Source: Ulvibacterium sp.
Lineage (GTDB): Bacteria > Bacteroidota > Bacteroidia > Flavobacteriales > Flavobacteriaceae
Direction of reading: 5' to 3'
NCBI RefSeq assembly: GCF_028285715.1
Contig: NZ_JANQOO010000017.1
Coordinates: 186,001-250,000, forward strand
Length of the DNA stretch: 64,000 nt
Under the pieces are notes generated by a model. It searched no databases and was not told the origin of the DNA. It saw only the letters and a program-made list of their open reading frames with translations. The position numbers and the translations under genes are program-made. This document shows positions 10,039 to 18,902 of the stretch, piece after piece. Every line of letters starts with the position of its first letter. Within the stretch, counting starts at the first letter, position 1.

Positions 10039-11107
10039 GAGTTTCAAATTTTCCGTCATTTCTGACCATCAATGTTTGGTTGGTAAAGGGACTCTTTGCC
10101 CAAATGGTAAATCCGGCCTTACAATTCTCCAGTAGTGGAGTGAATGTACTTCCCAATAATTGTTTTGATTCTCCAAAGGTTCCGTCTTTGGCAGATTGTC
10201 CTTTTGTCTTGTTCTTATTTTTATTCCTAAAGTCCCTATACAATTCATAAAGATACCATTTGATATAGTCATCCTTTGGTATTGAAAAATCATCTTTCCC
10301 CGTATTGTTGGCAGAAAAATAGACATAGCCCCAGTGCTCTGGTTCATGCATGTTAATAACACCTTGAGGAGACCATACCCAATTGTATTCAGGTAGGTAT
10401 TTTCCATTTTCGTCCTTTTTTCTAGAGTATCGCCCATCCTCCAGTTCATAATCCCAATTGACCCTTGAAAAATTAACTCGCCAAAATTGATTTTCAGGAG
10501 GATTTTTGCTATCGCTGGCTTCGGTAAGTACCGACCAAGGGATGGCAATTTCAACATTCCACCCGGTGTCAATATCATCGGATTTATTTAGGGTTCCGTC
10601 TATATGAACAGCCGATTTTAAACCTTGGATATCCCAACTATCCAAAACTTTTCCCTGGTTTCTATACGGTTTGGTCAAAAATAGGTCCCAAACTGTATTC
10701 AAGGCGTTCATTTCAAACTCCATATAATTGTGGGTATCCCCATCCGGATCTATGAAAATCTCAAAATCGTTGTTATAAAAAATGACCGTGTCCCGTTGCT
10801 TTAAGGTACCCCAAACATGGGGTTCCTCCATTTGCGCAAAAAAATAGAGATAAGTATCGTCCCAAAGCATTTTCATTTTGGTCTTGAATTTGGGTCTTGC
10901 TATTCCTTCAATATCAATAAAATCAGAGCTCCATTCAGCCATGGCCCATGAAGTTTCGTCAGCTCTTCCATCAATACTTAGGGGCTCGACAATCTTTAGG
11001 GCCACGTATTTTCTTGGTGCTTCCTGGGCTGCCAATTGGATACAGCCCAAGTATAAAAGAAAAAATATGAAGCTAACCGATTTAATTCTTTGCAAAGACT
11101 CGTACAC
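10025..11107 (-). CDS. Carbohydrate-binding family 9-like secreted protein
   Basis: Secreted protein of 360 aa with an N-terminal signal (VSFIFFLLYLGCIQLAAQ). The following ~200 residues have the pattern of CBM9-like proteins of Bacteroidota: VEPLSIDGRADETSW, then KTKMKMLWDDTYLYFFAQM, IDPDGDTHNYMEFEMN and GWNVEIAIPW. These often accompany glycan-degrading enzymes and bind chain termini. No catalytic domain is visible. The start is GTG at 11107, since no ATG lies near the signal peptide. It sits 6 bp after the GH130 gene and overlaps the next GH92 gene by 14 bp, so it is firmly within the operon. The ligand is likely a mannoside of the same glycan (inference). Confidence 0.85.
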   Translation of the reverse strand: MYESLQRIKSVSFIFFLLYLGCIQLAAQEAPRKYVALKIVEPLSIDGRADETSWAMAEWSSDFIDIEGIARPKFKTKMKMLWDDTYLYFFAQMEEPHVWGTLKQRDTVIFYNNDFEIFIDPDGDTHNYMEFEMNALNTVWDLFLTKPYRNQGKVLDSWDIQGLKSAVHIDGTLNKSDDIDTGWNVEIAIPWSVLTEASDSKNPPENQFWRVNFSRVNWDYELEDGRYSRKKDENGKYLPEYNWVWSPQGVINMHEPEHWGYVYFSANNTGKDDFSIPKDDYIKWYLYELYRDFRNKNKNKTKGQSAKDGTFGESKQLLGSTFTPLLENCKAGFTIWAKSPFTNQTLMVRNDGKFETHGEK

Positions 11108-11113
11108 TACTTT

Positions 11114-12082
11114 TTATAAACTGTTCTGCTTGGTAAAGGCAATTATTTCCGAGATATGACCAAAGGCCAGAGCGGTTACCGTATCGGCAGCTCCATAATA
11201 CAAGGCCAACTTATCCTCTTCCAAGGAGTGTAAAGTGGCACATGGAAAAATGACGTTAGGTACATCACCTACCTGTTCATAGATTTCCGCCGGTGCCATG
11301 AGGTAGGGTTGCGTTCGGTACCTTACCTTATCCGGCCTGTTCTCGTCCAATATAGCGGACCCAACAGAGTAACGAAAGCCATTGCAGGTCTTTATTACCC
11401 CATGGTAAAACACCAGCCAACCTTCCTTTGTCCAAATGGGCACCGGGCCGGCACCAATTTTGGCGCATTGCCAAGCACTATCGTTAAAGGGAGCGACTTT
11501 CATTACACAACGGTGTTCACCCCAATATTTCATATCCGGGCTGTAACTTAAGTAAATATCACCGAAAGGGGTATGACCATTGTCACTTGGCCTACTGAGC
11601 ATGGCATATTTGCCATCTATTTTTTTCGGGAATAGTACCCCGTTCCTATTAAAGGGTAAAAACGCATTTTCACATTGAAAGAATTCCTTGAAATCAAAAG
11701 TGTATGCAATGCCAATGGTAGGACCATGATAGCCGTTGCACCAAGTAATCCAATAGCGGTCCTCGATGAAGGCGACCCTTGGGTCATACTTGTAGTCGGA
11801 ATCTATCATCTGGGTATTTCCGGCCTGCATACGTATGGGCTCGTGGCTGATATCCCATTGCACTCCATCTTCACTAAAACCAGTGTGGATGTTCATTTGG
11901 ACAGCTTTGTTATCACATCGGAAAACTCCTGCAAATCCATCCCTAAAAGGCACTACGGCGCTATTAAATATACTGTTCGCAGTGGGGATGTCATAACGAC
12001 CTATTATGGGGTTTTCGCTGTGGCGCCAAAGCACATCGGCACAATTTTTTGGCCTGTCCTGCCAAGGTATTTTATTCATCAA
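11114..12082 (-). CDS. GH130 family beta-mannoside phosphorylase, probably Man-beta-1,4-GlcNAc type
   Basis: Cytoplasmic five-bladed propeller glycoside phosphorylase, 322 aa, no signal peptide. Motifs include [20 protein letters not shown] near residue 23, a likely catalytic Asp at residue 100 in YKYDPRVAF, and [20 protein letters not shown]. These match my recollection of the subgroup containing 4-O-beta-mannosyl-N-acetylglucosamine phosphorylases (BT1033, UhgbMP), which convert the N-glycan core Man-GlcNAc and phosphate to mannose-1-phosphate and GlcNAc. The gene lies 1 bp after the sodium symporter gene, consistent with import of the disaccharide followed by phosphorolysis. The subgroup is inferred from motifs; a mannan-oligosaccharide phosphorylase is the main alternative. 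Confidence 0.9.
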   Translation of the reverse strand: MMNKIPWQDRPKNCADVLWRHSENPIIGRYDIPTANSIFNSAVVPFRDGFAGVFRCDNKAVQMNIHTGFSEDGVQWDISHEPIRMQAGNTQMIDSDYKYDPRVAFIEDRYWITWCNGYHGPTIGIAYTFDFKEFFQCENAFLPFNRNGVLFPKKIDGKYAMLSRPSDNGHTPFGDIYLSYSPDMKYWGEHRCVMKVAPFNDSAWQCAKIGAGPVPIWTKEGWLVFYHGVIKTCNGFRYSVGSAILDENRPDKVRYRTQPYLMAPAEIYEQVGDVPNVIFPCATLHSLEEDKLALYYGAADTVTALAFGHISEIIAFTKQNSL

Positions 12083-12083
12083 T

Positions 12084-13925
12084 TCAGTTTTTATCTACTA
12101 ACTCACTCGACTTTAGTTTGTCATACCATGTCTTTTTCAGGATTACTGATGTAATTATCATAAGAAGGACCACAAAGGCCATACTATAATACTCTTTGAT
12201 AATCAGGTAAATGGGGAAAAGGACAAAGGTCATCTGCCAAACGATGCCTATTAAACAGTTGAACGTATCCCTTAAAAAGTTCTTGTTCGGTTCAAAATTT
12301 GGATCTTCCTTTTGTATTTCCCGTATTACCGGTCTCCAGAAACCCCATGGTTTTGTGGTCCTATAAAAATGTTTCAAAACCTCCATATCATCCTGTTTTG
12401 CAAAAATTACTCCTAGGAAGCATCCCATAAAGGAAATCAACAAGATTAGGGGAAATAGATAGATCGCAGCGGTATCTGGATATAACTGTGGGACTATGGT
12501 CGCCGCAACAAGACCAGCCAACATGCCCCAAAAATATCCATAGGAATTAAATCGCCACCAAATCCATTTTAGCGCATTGGCCGCGGCATACCCACCATAC
12601 AGAGCTGAAGTGAGCCAAAGTGTGAGAGTGTTGATGGAAGAGGCAAAGAATCCTCCGATAAGTCCAACCACCACAATGATAATGGAAGATAAATAGCTAT
12701 ATCGTACATAGGTCTTTGCCGAGGCATTCGGATTGATATATTTCTTATAGATATCGTTAACAATATAGGCTGGGGCCGCATTGATGAAGGCCGCAAAGGT
12801 CCCCATAAAGGCCGCCAAAAGGCCTGCCAGCAAAAGCCCCTTAAAACCTATGGGCACAAAACGTTGAATGGCTACTGGAAGCAAGGTCTCAAAATCAATT
12901 CCTTCACCCATAGCCTGTAGCTCGGGACCTAGATATACAATTCCCAAAACGGCAAATCCGGCAATCATTAGATATCGAGGGATGGAGAGTACCACTATGG
13001 TCAAACCGCTCATCTTGGCTGCTTCCTCCTCATTACGGGTCGATAGTACACGTTGCATGTCATAACTTGGTACAGGACCCGCTAAGCTTGCAAAAATACC
13101 CTTAAAAATCATCATCATGAGCAAAAAACCAAAAAGGGAAAAGCCGTCTTCCTCAATCTTTGTGTTTACGCTATCTATATACCCTGTCCAATCCAAATCC
13201 AATTCCCATCCGAAGAATACATCATGCCACCCCTCCGGTACGGCGGCGTTCACCTGATCGGCAGTAATGGAATTAAAGGCAATATATCCTATTACAAAAC
13301 ATGAAATTGTCATAATAATGAACTGTAGGACCTCAGTACCCACAACGCTGTACATACCCCCCTTTAGGGTATAAATTGTAGTAAGTCCGATAATAATCAG
13401 GGCATAGGCCTGTTCCGAATTAATGGATAAGGGGCCCAATTCAAAAGCAAGGTCCCACGGAAAAAAAATGGTAGCGAACTTACCGATGCCTTCAAAGAAA
13501 TAGGAGATAAAACCTAAAGTACTGATAATGGCGAAAATCGTAACGATAATATGCGATAACTTGGCGCCAAAGTTCTTGCCAAATCGATAGGTTATCCACT
13601 GGGCACCGGTCATTACATTGGAACGTCTAAGCCAAGCGGCCAGGAAAACCATGATGAAAACTTGGTTCCAAATGGGCCAAAGCCATGGCAGCCAAGCACT
13701 TTTAAGGCCATAGACAAACATAATGGTTACGGCCCACATGGTTCCCGAAATATCGAACATACCGGAGGCGTTGGAAAGCCCCAAATAATACCAAGGTATT
13801 TCGTTTCCCCCTAAAAAATAGGAGTCGATGTCCTTTGAAGCCCTTTTTGAAACCCAAAGCCCAAAAAGAACCGTAATCACTACATATCCAATAATTATTC
13901 CAAGATCAATACTTGATAGTTCCAT
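12084..13925 (-). CDS. Sodium:solute symporter (SSS family)
   Basis: Polytopic inner-membrane transporter of 613 aa with about 13-14 hydrophobic helices, starting [20 protein letters not shown]. Typical SSS signatures are [18 protein letters not shown] and the [20 protein letters not shown] segment. Such proteins couple Na+ to uptake of sugars or other small solutes. It lies directly upstream of the GH130 gene (1 bp gap) and 95 bp after a GH92 gene, so it probably imports mannose or Man-GlcNAc released outside (inference). Its presence, without any SusC/SusD genes nearby, suggests that the operon handles small products at the inner membrane. Confidence 0.93.
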   Translation of the reverse strand: MELSSIDLGIIIGYVVITVLFGLWVSKRASKDIDSYFLGGNEIPWYYLGLSNASGMFDISGTMWAVTIMFVYGLKSAWLPWLWPIWNQVFIMVFLAAWLRRSNVMTGAQWITYRFGKNFGAKLSHIIVTIFAIISTLGFISYFFEGIGKFATIFFPWDLAFELGPLSINSEQAYALIIIGLTTIYTLKGGMYSVVGTEVLQFIIMTISCFVIGYIAFNSITADQVNAAVPEGWHDVFFGWELDLDWTGYIDSVNTKIEEDGFSLFGFLLMMMIFKGIFASLAGPVPSYDMQRVLSTRNEEEAAKMSGLTIVVLSIPRYLMIAGFAVLGIVYLGPELQAMGEGIDFETLLPVAIQRFVPIGFKGLLLAGLLAAFMGTFAAFINAAPAYIVNDIYKKYINPNASAKTYVRYSYLSSIIIVVVGLIGGFFASSINTLTLWLTSALYGGYAAANALKWIWWRFNSYGYFWGMLAGLVAATIVPQLYPDTAAIYLFPLILLISFMGCFLGVIFAKQDDMEVLKHFYRTTKPWGFWRPVIREIQKEDPNFEPNKNFLRDTFNCLIGIVWQMTFVLFPIYLIIKEYYSMAFVVLLMIITSVILKKTWYDKLKSSELVDKN

Positions 13926-14020
13926 ATATAAGGTGTTGATTGGTTTCTTAAGTTTGGTTCAAGGTCTTGGAAAAACCCGTTTGATTCACGCTGTGCATTT
14001 CTTGTACCCGTCTTCTTCCA

Positions 14021-16285
14021 TTATTCGTCTCCTACCCCCCACAACGTATTGGGTCGGGGACCCATTTCAAAATCCAAAGTACCCCCGGAAACAATTTCCT
14101 CATGTCTTATGTAGGTCCTGTTCAAAGATTCTCCGTTTAGCTTAACCGATTGTACATATAAGTTTTCCTTGGACGTGTTCGGGGCGGAAATTACGAAAGT
14201 CTTATCGTTTGGTAACTTGATGGTGGATTTTTTAAACAAGGGACTTCCGATCTCATACTCCAAAGAAGCAGGGTTCATAGGGTATATACCTATGGCGCTC
14301 ATCACATACCAAGCTGACATTTGCCCACAGTCCTCATTCCCGCTCAATCCATCCGGTTGGGTGGTATATTGCGAATTCAAAATCTCCCGTGACCAGTATT
14401 GGGTGCGCCAGGGTTGGCCTGCCTTATTGAACATATAAGCGATATGATGGCTAGGTTCATTGCCATGGGCGTATTGCCCGATCAATCCTGAAATATCCGC
14501 CGAAATATTGTCGCCCTTCAATTCCGAGCTTTCCGTGAAGAGTTGCTCCACCATTTTGGAAAAGGGCTCGCCACCACCATGCAATTCTATAAGCCCTCCC
14601 ACGTCATGCAGTACATACCAACTATGCTGCCAAGCATTTCCCTCAGTATAATCCGTATCCTCAATATGGTTGGATACCTTAGGGTCAAAGGGTTCATGGA
14701 ACGCAGTGCCGTCCGAAGACTTGCCCCTTAGAAATCCTGAATTGGGATCATAAAAATTTTGAAAGGCCTTGGAGCGTTTGGTGAAATACTCATAATCCTC
14801 TTGCTTACCCATTTCCTTTGCCACCTGGCCCAAGCACCAATCGTTGTAGGCCAACTCCAGACTTATGGAAACGGACTGATCCATAATATCATATGGTATA
14901 TAGCCGAATTCCTGATAAGGTCCCAGCCCTCTCTCATCGCCCGTCATGGTTTTTTTCATGGCCTCAAAGGCCTTCTCCGTGTCGTAATCCCGAATACCCT
15001 TTAAATAGGCCTCGGCAATAATGGAAACGGAATGGTATCCCGGCATAGTACCTGTCTCATTTCCGGAGAGCACCCAAACCGGTAAAACGCCACTTTGGTC
15101 GTAATAGGCCAACATGGATCGTACCATAGCATTGATACGTTCGGGGTCCAGAACACTTAAAAGCGGTGTTTCCGCCCTAAAAATATCCCATAGGGAAAGA
15201 GTGGAATACATATCGAACCCCTCAGCTTTGGCAATGCTATCGTTTTGCAAACGAAATTCGCCATTGGAATCGCTAAATAGTGTTGGAGCTACCTGAGTAT
15301 GATAGAATGAGGTATAAAAAATGGTCTTCAATGAATCTACGGGAGTTTCAATACGTATTCTATCCAATAGACCCTTCCAGGTATTTTCGGTTTCAAGTCG
15401 TACCGCATCAAAGTTTTGGGAACCGTATGATTTTAGATTCTTCTTTGCATTCTCAATACTGACCGAAGAAACGGCGATCTTTAGCCCTACCGCTTTCGTA
15501 TGCGTGCCAAAGAAGAATTGTCCACCAGTTTTTGTACCTTCTACCTTATTGGTATTCTCCGCGATTTGCCCATCTGCTACCAAACTGTTCCCGGTAATAG
15601 GATTTGATGTTTCGATAGCAAAAAACACTTTTTGGTTTTTTGCCCAGCCCTTACTGAAACGATAGCCAGAAACTAAGGTATCGTTCTCAATGGTAACACC
15701 GCTAGCCGTTGCCTTATCCCAGTTGACTTCATATCCCAAATCAAGAATAAAGGAAGATTCTTTTTCCTTGTTCTTATACGTATATTGGTGGTATGCGACA
15801 TAATCGTTTGCCGTCAACTCCACATCGACTTCAGGATTTTCCAAAAAAACCTGATAATAACCCGGAGACGCCGTTTCATTGGTATGTGAAAATTTGGAGG
15901 TATAGGGCAATGTATCCCGCCCTTTTCCAAAAAGTGAAACATCTACCGTCTTTGTTGTAGGCATTAAGAGAACATCCGTTAAATCGCCTATACCGGTTCC
16001 ACTAAGATGCAATTGTCCAAAACCTGAAATGATGGAATCCGACACATGATATCCCGAGCACCAATCCCATCCCGTAATACCATTGTCGGGACTGGGCTGT
16101 ACTCTTCCAAAAGGAGTAGTAGCGCCCGGATAGGTATGTCCATGGCCTCCGGTGCCAATAAAGGGATCTACATAACTTAGTACGTCATCCTTTGATTCTT
16201 CTTTGGTTTCATTTTTCCTTGCGCAGGAAAAAAAAAGAAAAATGGTCAAGATTGGGAAAAGGAAGCGAATTTTTACCATGGTCAT
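14021..16285 (-). CDS. GH92 family alpha-mannosidase lipoprotein (HGNEP, likely alpha-1,2 type)
   Basis: First gene of the mannoside operon, 754 aa. The signal peptide ends in a lipobox LFFSC. The domain opens LSYVDPFIGTGGHGHTYPGA, a classic GH92 start. The expected catalytic acid is E548 in EGNAWQHSW, the +1 loop reads YAHGNEPSHHIAYMF, and the acidic motif is GNEDCGQMSAWYVMSAIGIYP. As family knowledge, the His-Glu pair of HGNEP marks alpha-1,2-mannosidases such as BT3990, so this enzyme is the best candidate for removing alpha-1,2 caps from high-mannose glycans. An alternative ATG six bases downstream (16279) is possible. An inverted repeat lies 14-36 bp upstream. Confidence 0.95.
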   Translation of the reverse strand: MTMVKIRFLFPILTIFLFFSCARKNETKEESKDDVLSYVDPFIGTGGHGHTYPGATTPFGRVQPSPDNGITGWDWCSGYHVSDSIISGFGQLHLSGTGIGDLTDVLLMPTTKTVDVSLFGKGRDTLPYTSKFSHTNETASPGYYQVFLENPEVDVELTANDYVAYHQYTYKNKEKESSFILDLGYEVNWDKATASGVTIENDTLVSGYRFSKGWAKNQKVFFAIETSNPITGNSLVADGQIAENTNKVEGTKTGGQFFFGTHTKAVGLKIAVSSVSIENAKKNLKSYGSQNFDAVRLETENTWKGLLDRIRIETPVDSLKTIFYTSFYHTQVAPTLFSDSNGEFRLQNDSIAKAEGFDMYSTLSLWDIFRAETPLLSVLDPERINAMVRSMLAYYDQSGVLPVWVLSGNETGTMPGYHSVSIIAEAYLKGIRDYDTEKAFEAMKKTMTGDERGLGPYQEFGYIPYDIMDQSVSISLELAYNDWCLGQVAKEMGKQEDYEYFTKRSKAFQNFYDPNSGFLRGKSSDGTAFHEPFDPKVSNHIEDTDYTEGNAWQHSWYVLHDVGGLIELHGGGEPFSKMVEQLFTESSELKGDNISADISGLIGQYAHGNEPSHHIAYMFNKAGQPWRTQYWSREILNSQYTTQPDGLSGNEDCGQMSAWYVMSAIGIYPMNPASLEYEIGSPLFKKSTIKLPNDKTFVISAPNTSKENLYVQSVKLNGESLNRTYIRHEEIVSGGTLDFEMGPRPNTLWGVGDE

Positions 16286-16659
16286 AATTCATAAATATCA
16301 CCATTCACAAATACAATGGTGAAAATTTGTGCTAAAAATAAGTAAAAGCTAATGATTTTATTGTTTACAATGCCGGGTTTTGGAAATATAATCCGGAGCA
16401 ACAAAATACGATTTCGGAAATCAGATACCCAACTGTGCCCAACTTTATGGATTTGATCATAGCACGTGGTATTTTTTGATTCGTTTGGAGCTTATGAAGG
16501 AGTTACAAATGCTACTCCTAAAGTTTCAGCCGATAGGATACCCCTATTTAGATGTCAATTATAATTTCGATATTGGCACTTCAGAATGGCATTTACAATG
16601 TAACCTATATTACATAATACGGGAATGCAACGAATTATATTTACCAAAAACAAATCGCT
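16286..16659. other. Divergent intergenic region, 374 bp
   Basis: This gap separates the minus-strand mannoside operon from the plus-strand YeeE-like gene and should hold the promoters of both. The visible structure is the inverted repeat at 16299-16321 with a near-consensus minus-strand element TGTATTTG (revcomp of 16308-16315). No exact TAnnTTTG site with a TTG at the proper distance is present on either strand. An open frame from 16476 that runs into the YeeE gene in another frame shows no recognisable protein. I see no RNA structure of a known family. Confidence 0.6.
16299..16321. promoter_or_regulatory. Inverted repeat upstream of the mannoside operon (candidate operator)
   Basis: Perfect 6-bp arms CACCAT (16299-16304) and ATGGTG (16316-16321) flank an 11-bp centre. 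The centre and right arm overlap a minus-strand TGTATTTG element that differs from the Bacteroidota -7 consensus by one base. The position, 14 bp from the start codon of the first GH92 gene, suits an operator or a 5'-leader hairpin. No regulator gene is adjacent. Confidence 0.4.
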
Positions 16660-17223
16660 ATGGATTTTCTATTACGACCTTGGCCTTGGTACATTTCAGG
16701 TCCTTTAATCTCCCTGGTACTTTTAATTTTAGTCTATTTCGGAAAGACTTTCGGAATGTCCTCCAACTTAAGGACAATATGCAGTATAGGTGGTGCCGGA
16801 AGGTTTTCCGATTTTTTTAGATTTGATTGGAAAGCCCATCTTTGGAACCTGGTCGTGGTTTTGGGTGCGATGATCGGAGGGTTTATAGCCGTGACCTTCC
16901 TATCCGATGGTTCTGTAATTGCCTTAAATCCGGAAACGGTTTCAGATCTTCGCGAACTGGGGTTTCGTGAAGCCGGTAAATCCTTACTACCGGCAGAAAT
17001 CTATGATTGGAAAAGTGTCCTTAGCTTCAAGGGGTTGACCCTATTGATCGTTGCAGGTTTTTTGGTAGGTTTTGGTACCCGCTATGCCGGGGGATGCACC
17101 TCCGGCCATGCCATTACGGGATTAAGTAATCTTCAACTCCCATCGCTTGTAGCAGTTATAGGATTCTTCATAGGGGGGCTTATAATGACCCATTTGATAT
17201 TACCTTTAATTTTTGGAATATGA
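16660..17223 (+). CDS. YeeE/YedE family sulfur-transport-like membrane protein (N-terminal half of a split transporter)
   Basis: Inner-membrane protein of 187 aa with about five hydrophobic segments. It belongs to the YeeE/YedE (Sulf_transp, PF04143) family, members of which import thiosulfate through conserved cysteines. The signature FGTRYAGGCTSGHAITGLSNL is present near residue 140, with the key cysteine in GGCTSGH. Single-chain family members are about twice this length. Here the following gene, overlapping by 4 bp (ATGA), supplies a second cysteine-bearing half, so the two probably assemble. Substrate could be thiosulfate, sulfide or polysulfide (inference). Confidence 0.9.
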   Translation: MDFLLRPWPWYISGPLISLVLLILVYFGKTFGMSSNLRTICSIGGAGRFSDFFRFDWKAHLWNLVVVLGAMIGGFIAVTFLSDGSVIALNPETVSDLRELGFREAGKSLLPAEIYDWKSVLSFKGLTLLIVAGFLVGFGTRYAGGCTSGHAITGLSNLQLPSLVAVIGFFIGGLIMTHLILPLIFGI

Positions 17224-17633
17224 AGCTTTTAAAGTTCTTGCTTGTAGGTGTTTTTTTTGGAATCGTTCTGGTAAAGTCCGAGGCCGTATCATGGTACCGA
17301 ATTTTTGAAATGTTCAAATTTCAATCCTTCCATATGTATGGAATCATAGGTTCTGCCGTATTTCTAGGGATATTGTTTCTATGGTCGATCAAAAAACTAA
17401 AGCTTAAAAGCATTGATGGCAATGCCATACATCTTCCTGCCAAGGACAAGGGATTTACGCGTTATCTTCTCGGTGGGAGTATTTTTGGTATGGGTTGGGC
17501 ATTGGCCGGGGCGTGTCCCGGACCTATGTATATTCTTTTGGGTACCGGGGTATTCAGTATGTTGATAGTGATAGCTGCTGCGGTGCTGGGAACTTTCACC
17601 TATGGGGTTTTGAAGGACAAGCTACCCCATTGA
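17220..17633 (+). CDS. DUF6691 / YeeE-YedE family membrane protein (C-terminal half of a split transporter)
   Basis: Membrane protein of 137 aa with four hydrophobic segments, starting MKLLKFLLVGVFFGIVLVKS. The motif FGMGWALAGACPGPMYILLGTG, with a conserved cysteine in GACPGP, is the hallmark of the second half of YeeE/YedE transporters. It is translationally coupled to the preceding gene (start overlaps stop by 4 bp). In other Bacteroidota this two-gene arrangement often accompanies sulfur metabolism genes; none is seen nearby here. It converges on clpS with an 18-bp gap. Confidence 0.9.
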   Translation: MKLLKFLLVGVFFGIVLVKSEAVSWYRIFEMFKFQSFHMYGIIGSAVFLGILFLWSIKKLKLKSIDGNAIHLPAKDKGFTRYLLGGSIFGMGWALAGACPGPMYILLGTGVFSMLIVIAAAVLGTFTYGVLKDKLPH

Positions 17634-17651
17634 TATACTACTCCTACCTTC

Positions 17652-17927
17652 TTAAACGATTTCGGCGCTCAATCCCGCTTGGAGCAACCTACTACATCTT
17701 GGCCTCAAATCATCGTATTCGCCAGTTTTCACCGTACACTTTCCATTATAGTGCACAATTAGCGAACATTGTTCCGCTTGCACAGGGGAATGATCGCAAA
17801 CTTCGATCAAGGTTTCAATGACGTGCTCAAAGGTGTTGACATCATCGTTAAAGAGGATTATCTCATTGGGTTGTATTGTTTCCTCTTCTAAAAGGAGCTC
17901 TTCGGATATTTTTTCTTTAGTGCTCAT
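17652..17927 (-). CDS. clpS: ATP-dependent Clp protease adaptor ClpS
   Basis: N-end-rule adaptor of 91 aa that hands substrates with bulky N-terminal residues to ClpA/ClpC-type unfoldases. The acidic N-terminal extension (SEELLLEEETIQPNE) is followed by the core ILFNDDVNTFEHVIETL and SLIVHYNGKC, which contain the substrate-pocket residues (Asn-Asp-Asp, His). The length and order are typical. It is the last gene of the DUF1599-BT_3928-TlpA-tpiA-prmA-clpS run, 33 bp after prmA. Confidence 0.95.
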   Translation of the reverse strand: MSTKEKISEELLLEEETIQPNEIILFNDDVNTFEHVIETLIEVCDHSPVQAEQCSLIVHYNGKCTVKTGEYDDLRPRCSRLLQAGLSAEIV

Positions 17928-17960
17928 TACAAGGTTTTTACCATACGTTTTAAAGATATT

Positions 17961-18803
17961 CTAAAATACATATTTTACGGCAACCCAATTATTTTTTTCA
18001 ATATTTTTTTCAAATTTCAAACCTACATCGGTACATTTTGCGGAAATCACAATAATATCCTCGTAATAAAATCCACTTAAAAAAAGTGAACCATCCGGTT
18101 TGAGGCAATTTGCATATGCGGATATGTCTTTCAACAAAATATTTCTATTGATATTGGCCAAAATAACATCATATTTCTTACCACTTGGAATCGTGGAAGA
18201 ATCTCCTTCCAAGACTTGAATGTGATGGCAATCGTTTCGCTCCACATTTTCCAGGGCATTTACATAACACCAATGATCCATATCAATAGCATCTACATCA
18301 ATTGCCCCTTTCATTTCGCCCAATATGGCCAGGACCCCCGTCCCCGTTCCCATATCCAATACGGATTTTCCCTCAAAATCATGATCTAATATATGGTGCA
18401 ACATCATATAGGTGGTTTCATGATGGCCCGTTCCGAAACTCATTTTCGGTTCAATAACAATATCGAACTTTGAATTGGGTTTTTCATGAAAAGGTGCCCG
18501 GACCGTACACCAATTACCAACGTGAATTGGACTAAAATTCTTTTCCCAGGTAGCATTCCAATTCTCCTGTTCTATTTCTTTGGATTGGTAAGAAATTTTA
18601 AAGTCGGGGCTCCTTAATATGAAAATCGAATCCAGAATATCCTCTTTCCAATTCTCCTTTTGAAGGTAAGCCAAAACGCCTTCCTGTGTTTCTACAAAGC
18701 TTTCAAATCCCAATTCGCCCAATTCCGCTATCAAAATTTCCGAAGCGGGCTGCAAGGGGAGAATTCTAAAGGCATACTCTATATAGACTATATTAGAAAC
18801 CAT
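17961..18803 (-). CDS. prmA: Ribosomal protein L11 methyltransferase PrmA
   Basis: SAM-dependent methyltransferase, about 280 aa, which trimethylates ribosomal protein L11. The C-terminal Rossmann domain has the SAM motif VLDMGTGTGVLAILGEMKGA near residue 150, preceded by PKMSFGTGHHETT, and the ANINRNIL motif near 205. The N-terminal domain, about 100 residues, matches the L11-recognition region. I chose the ATG at 18803 (product starts MVSNIVYIEYAF); the frame extends five codons upstream to a TTG at 18818. It lies 84 bp after tpiA. Confidence 0.95.
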   Translation of the reverse strand: MVSNIVYIEYAFRILPLQPASEILIAELGELGFESFVETQEGVLAYLQKENWKEDILDSIFILRSPDFKISYQSKEIEQENWNATWEKNFSPIHVGNWCTVRAPFHEKPNSKFDIVIEPKMSFGTGHHETTYMMLHHILDHDFEGKSVLDMGTGTGVLAILGEMKGAIDVDAIDMDHWCYVNALENVERNDCHHIQVLEGDSSTIPSGKKYDVILANINRNILLKDISAYANCLKPDGSLFLSGFYYEDIIVISAKCTDVGLKFEKNIEKNNWVAVKYVF

Positions 18804-18902
18804 CTTAGTATTTGGCAAGGAGAGTTTCCACGAAACACATTCTAGATCTTTTTTTCAGTTCGGTAAACCCTTTAAAGTCGGTATCCCCTAATGGATCCGA
18901 CC

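Noticed and set aside
16476-16820. 114-codon frame overlapping the start of the YeeE-like gene
   Set aside because: Runs out of frame into a firm membrane-protein gene and has no signal or domain.
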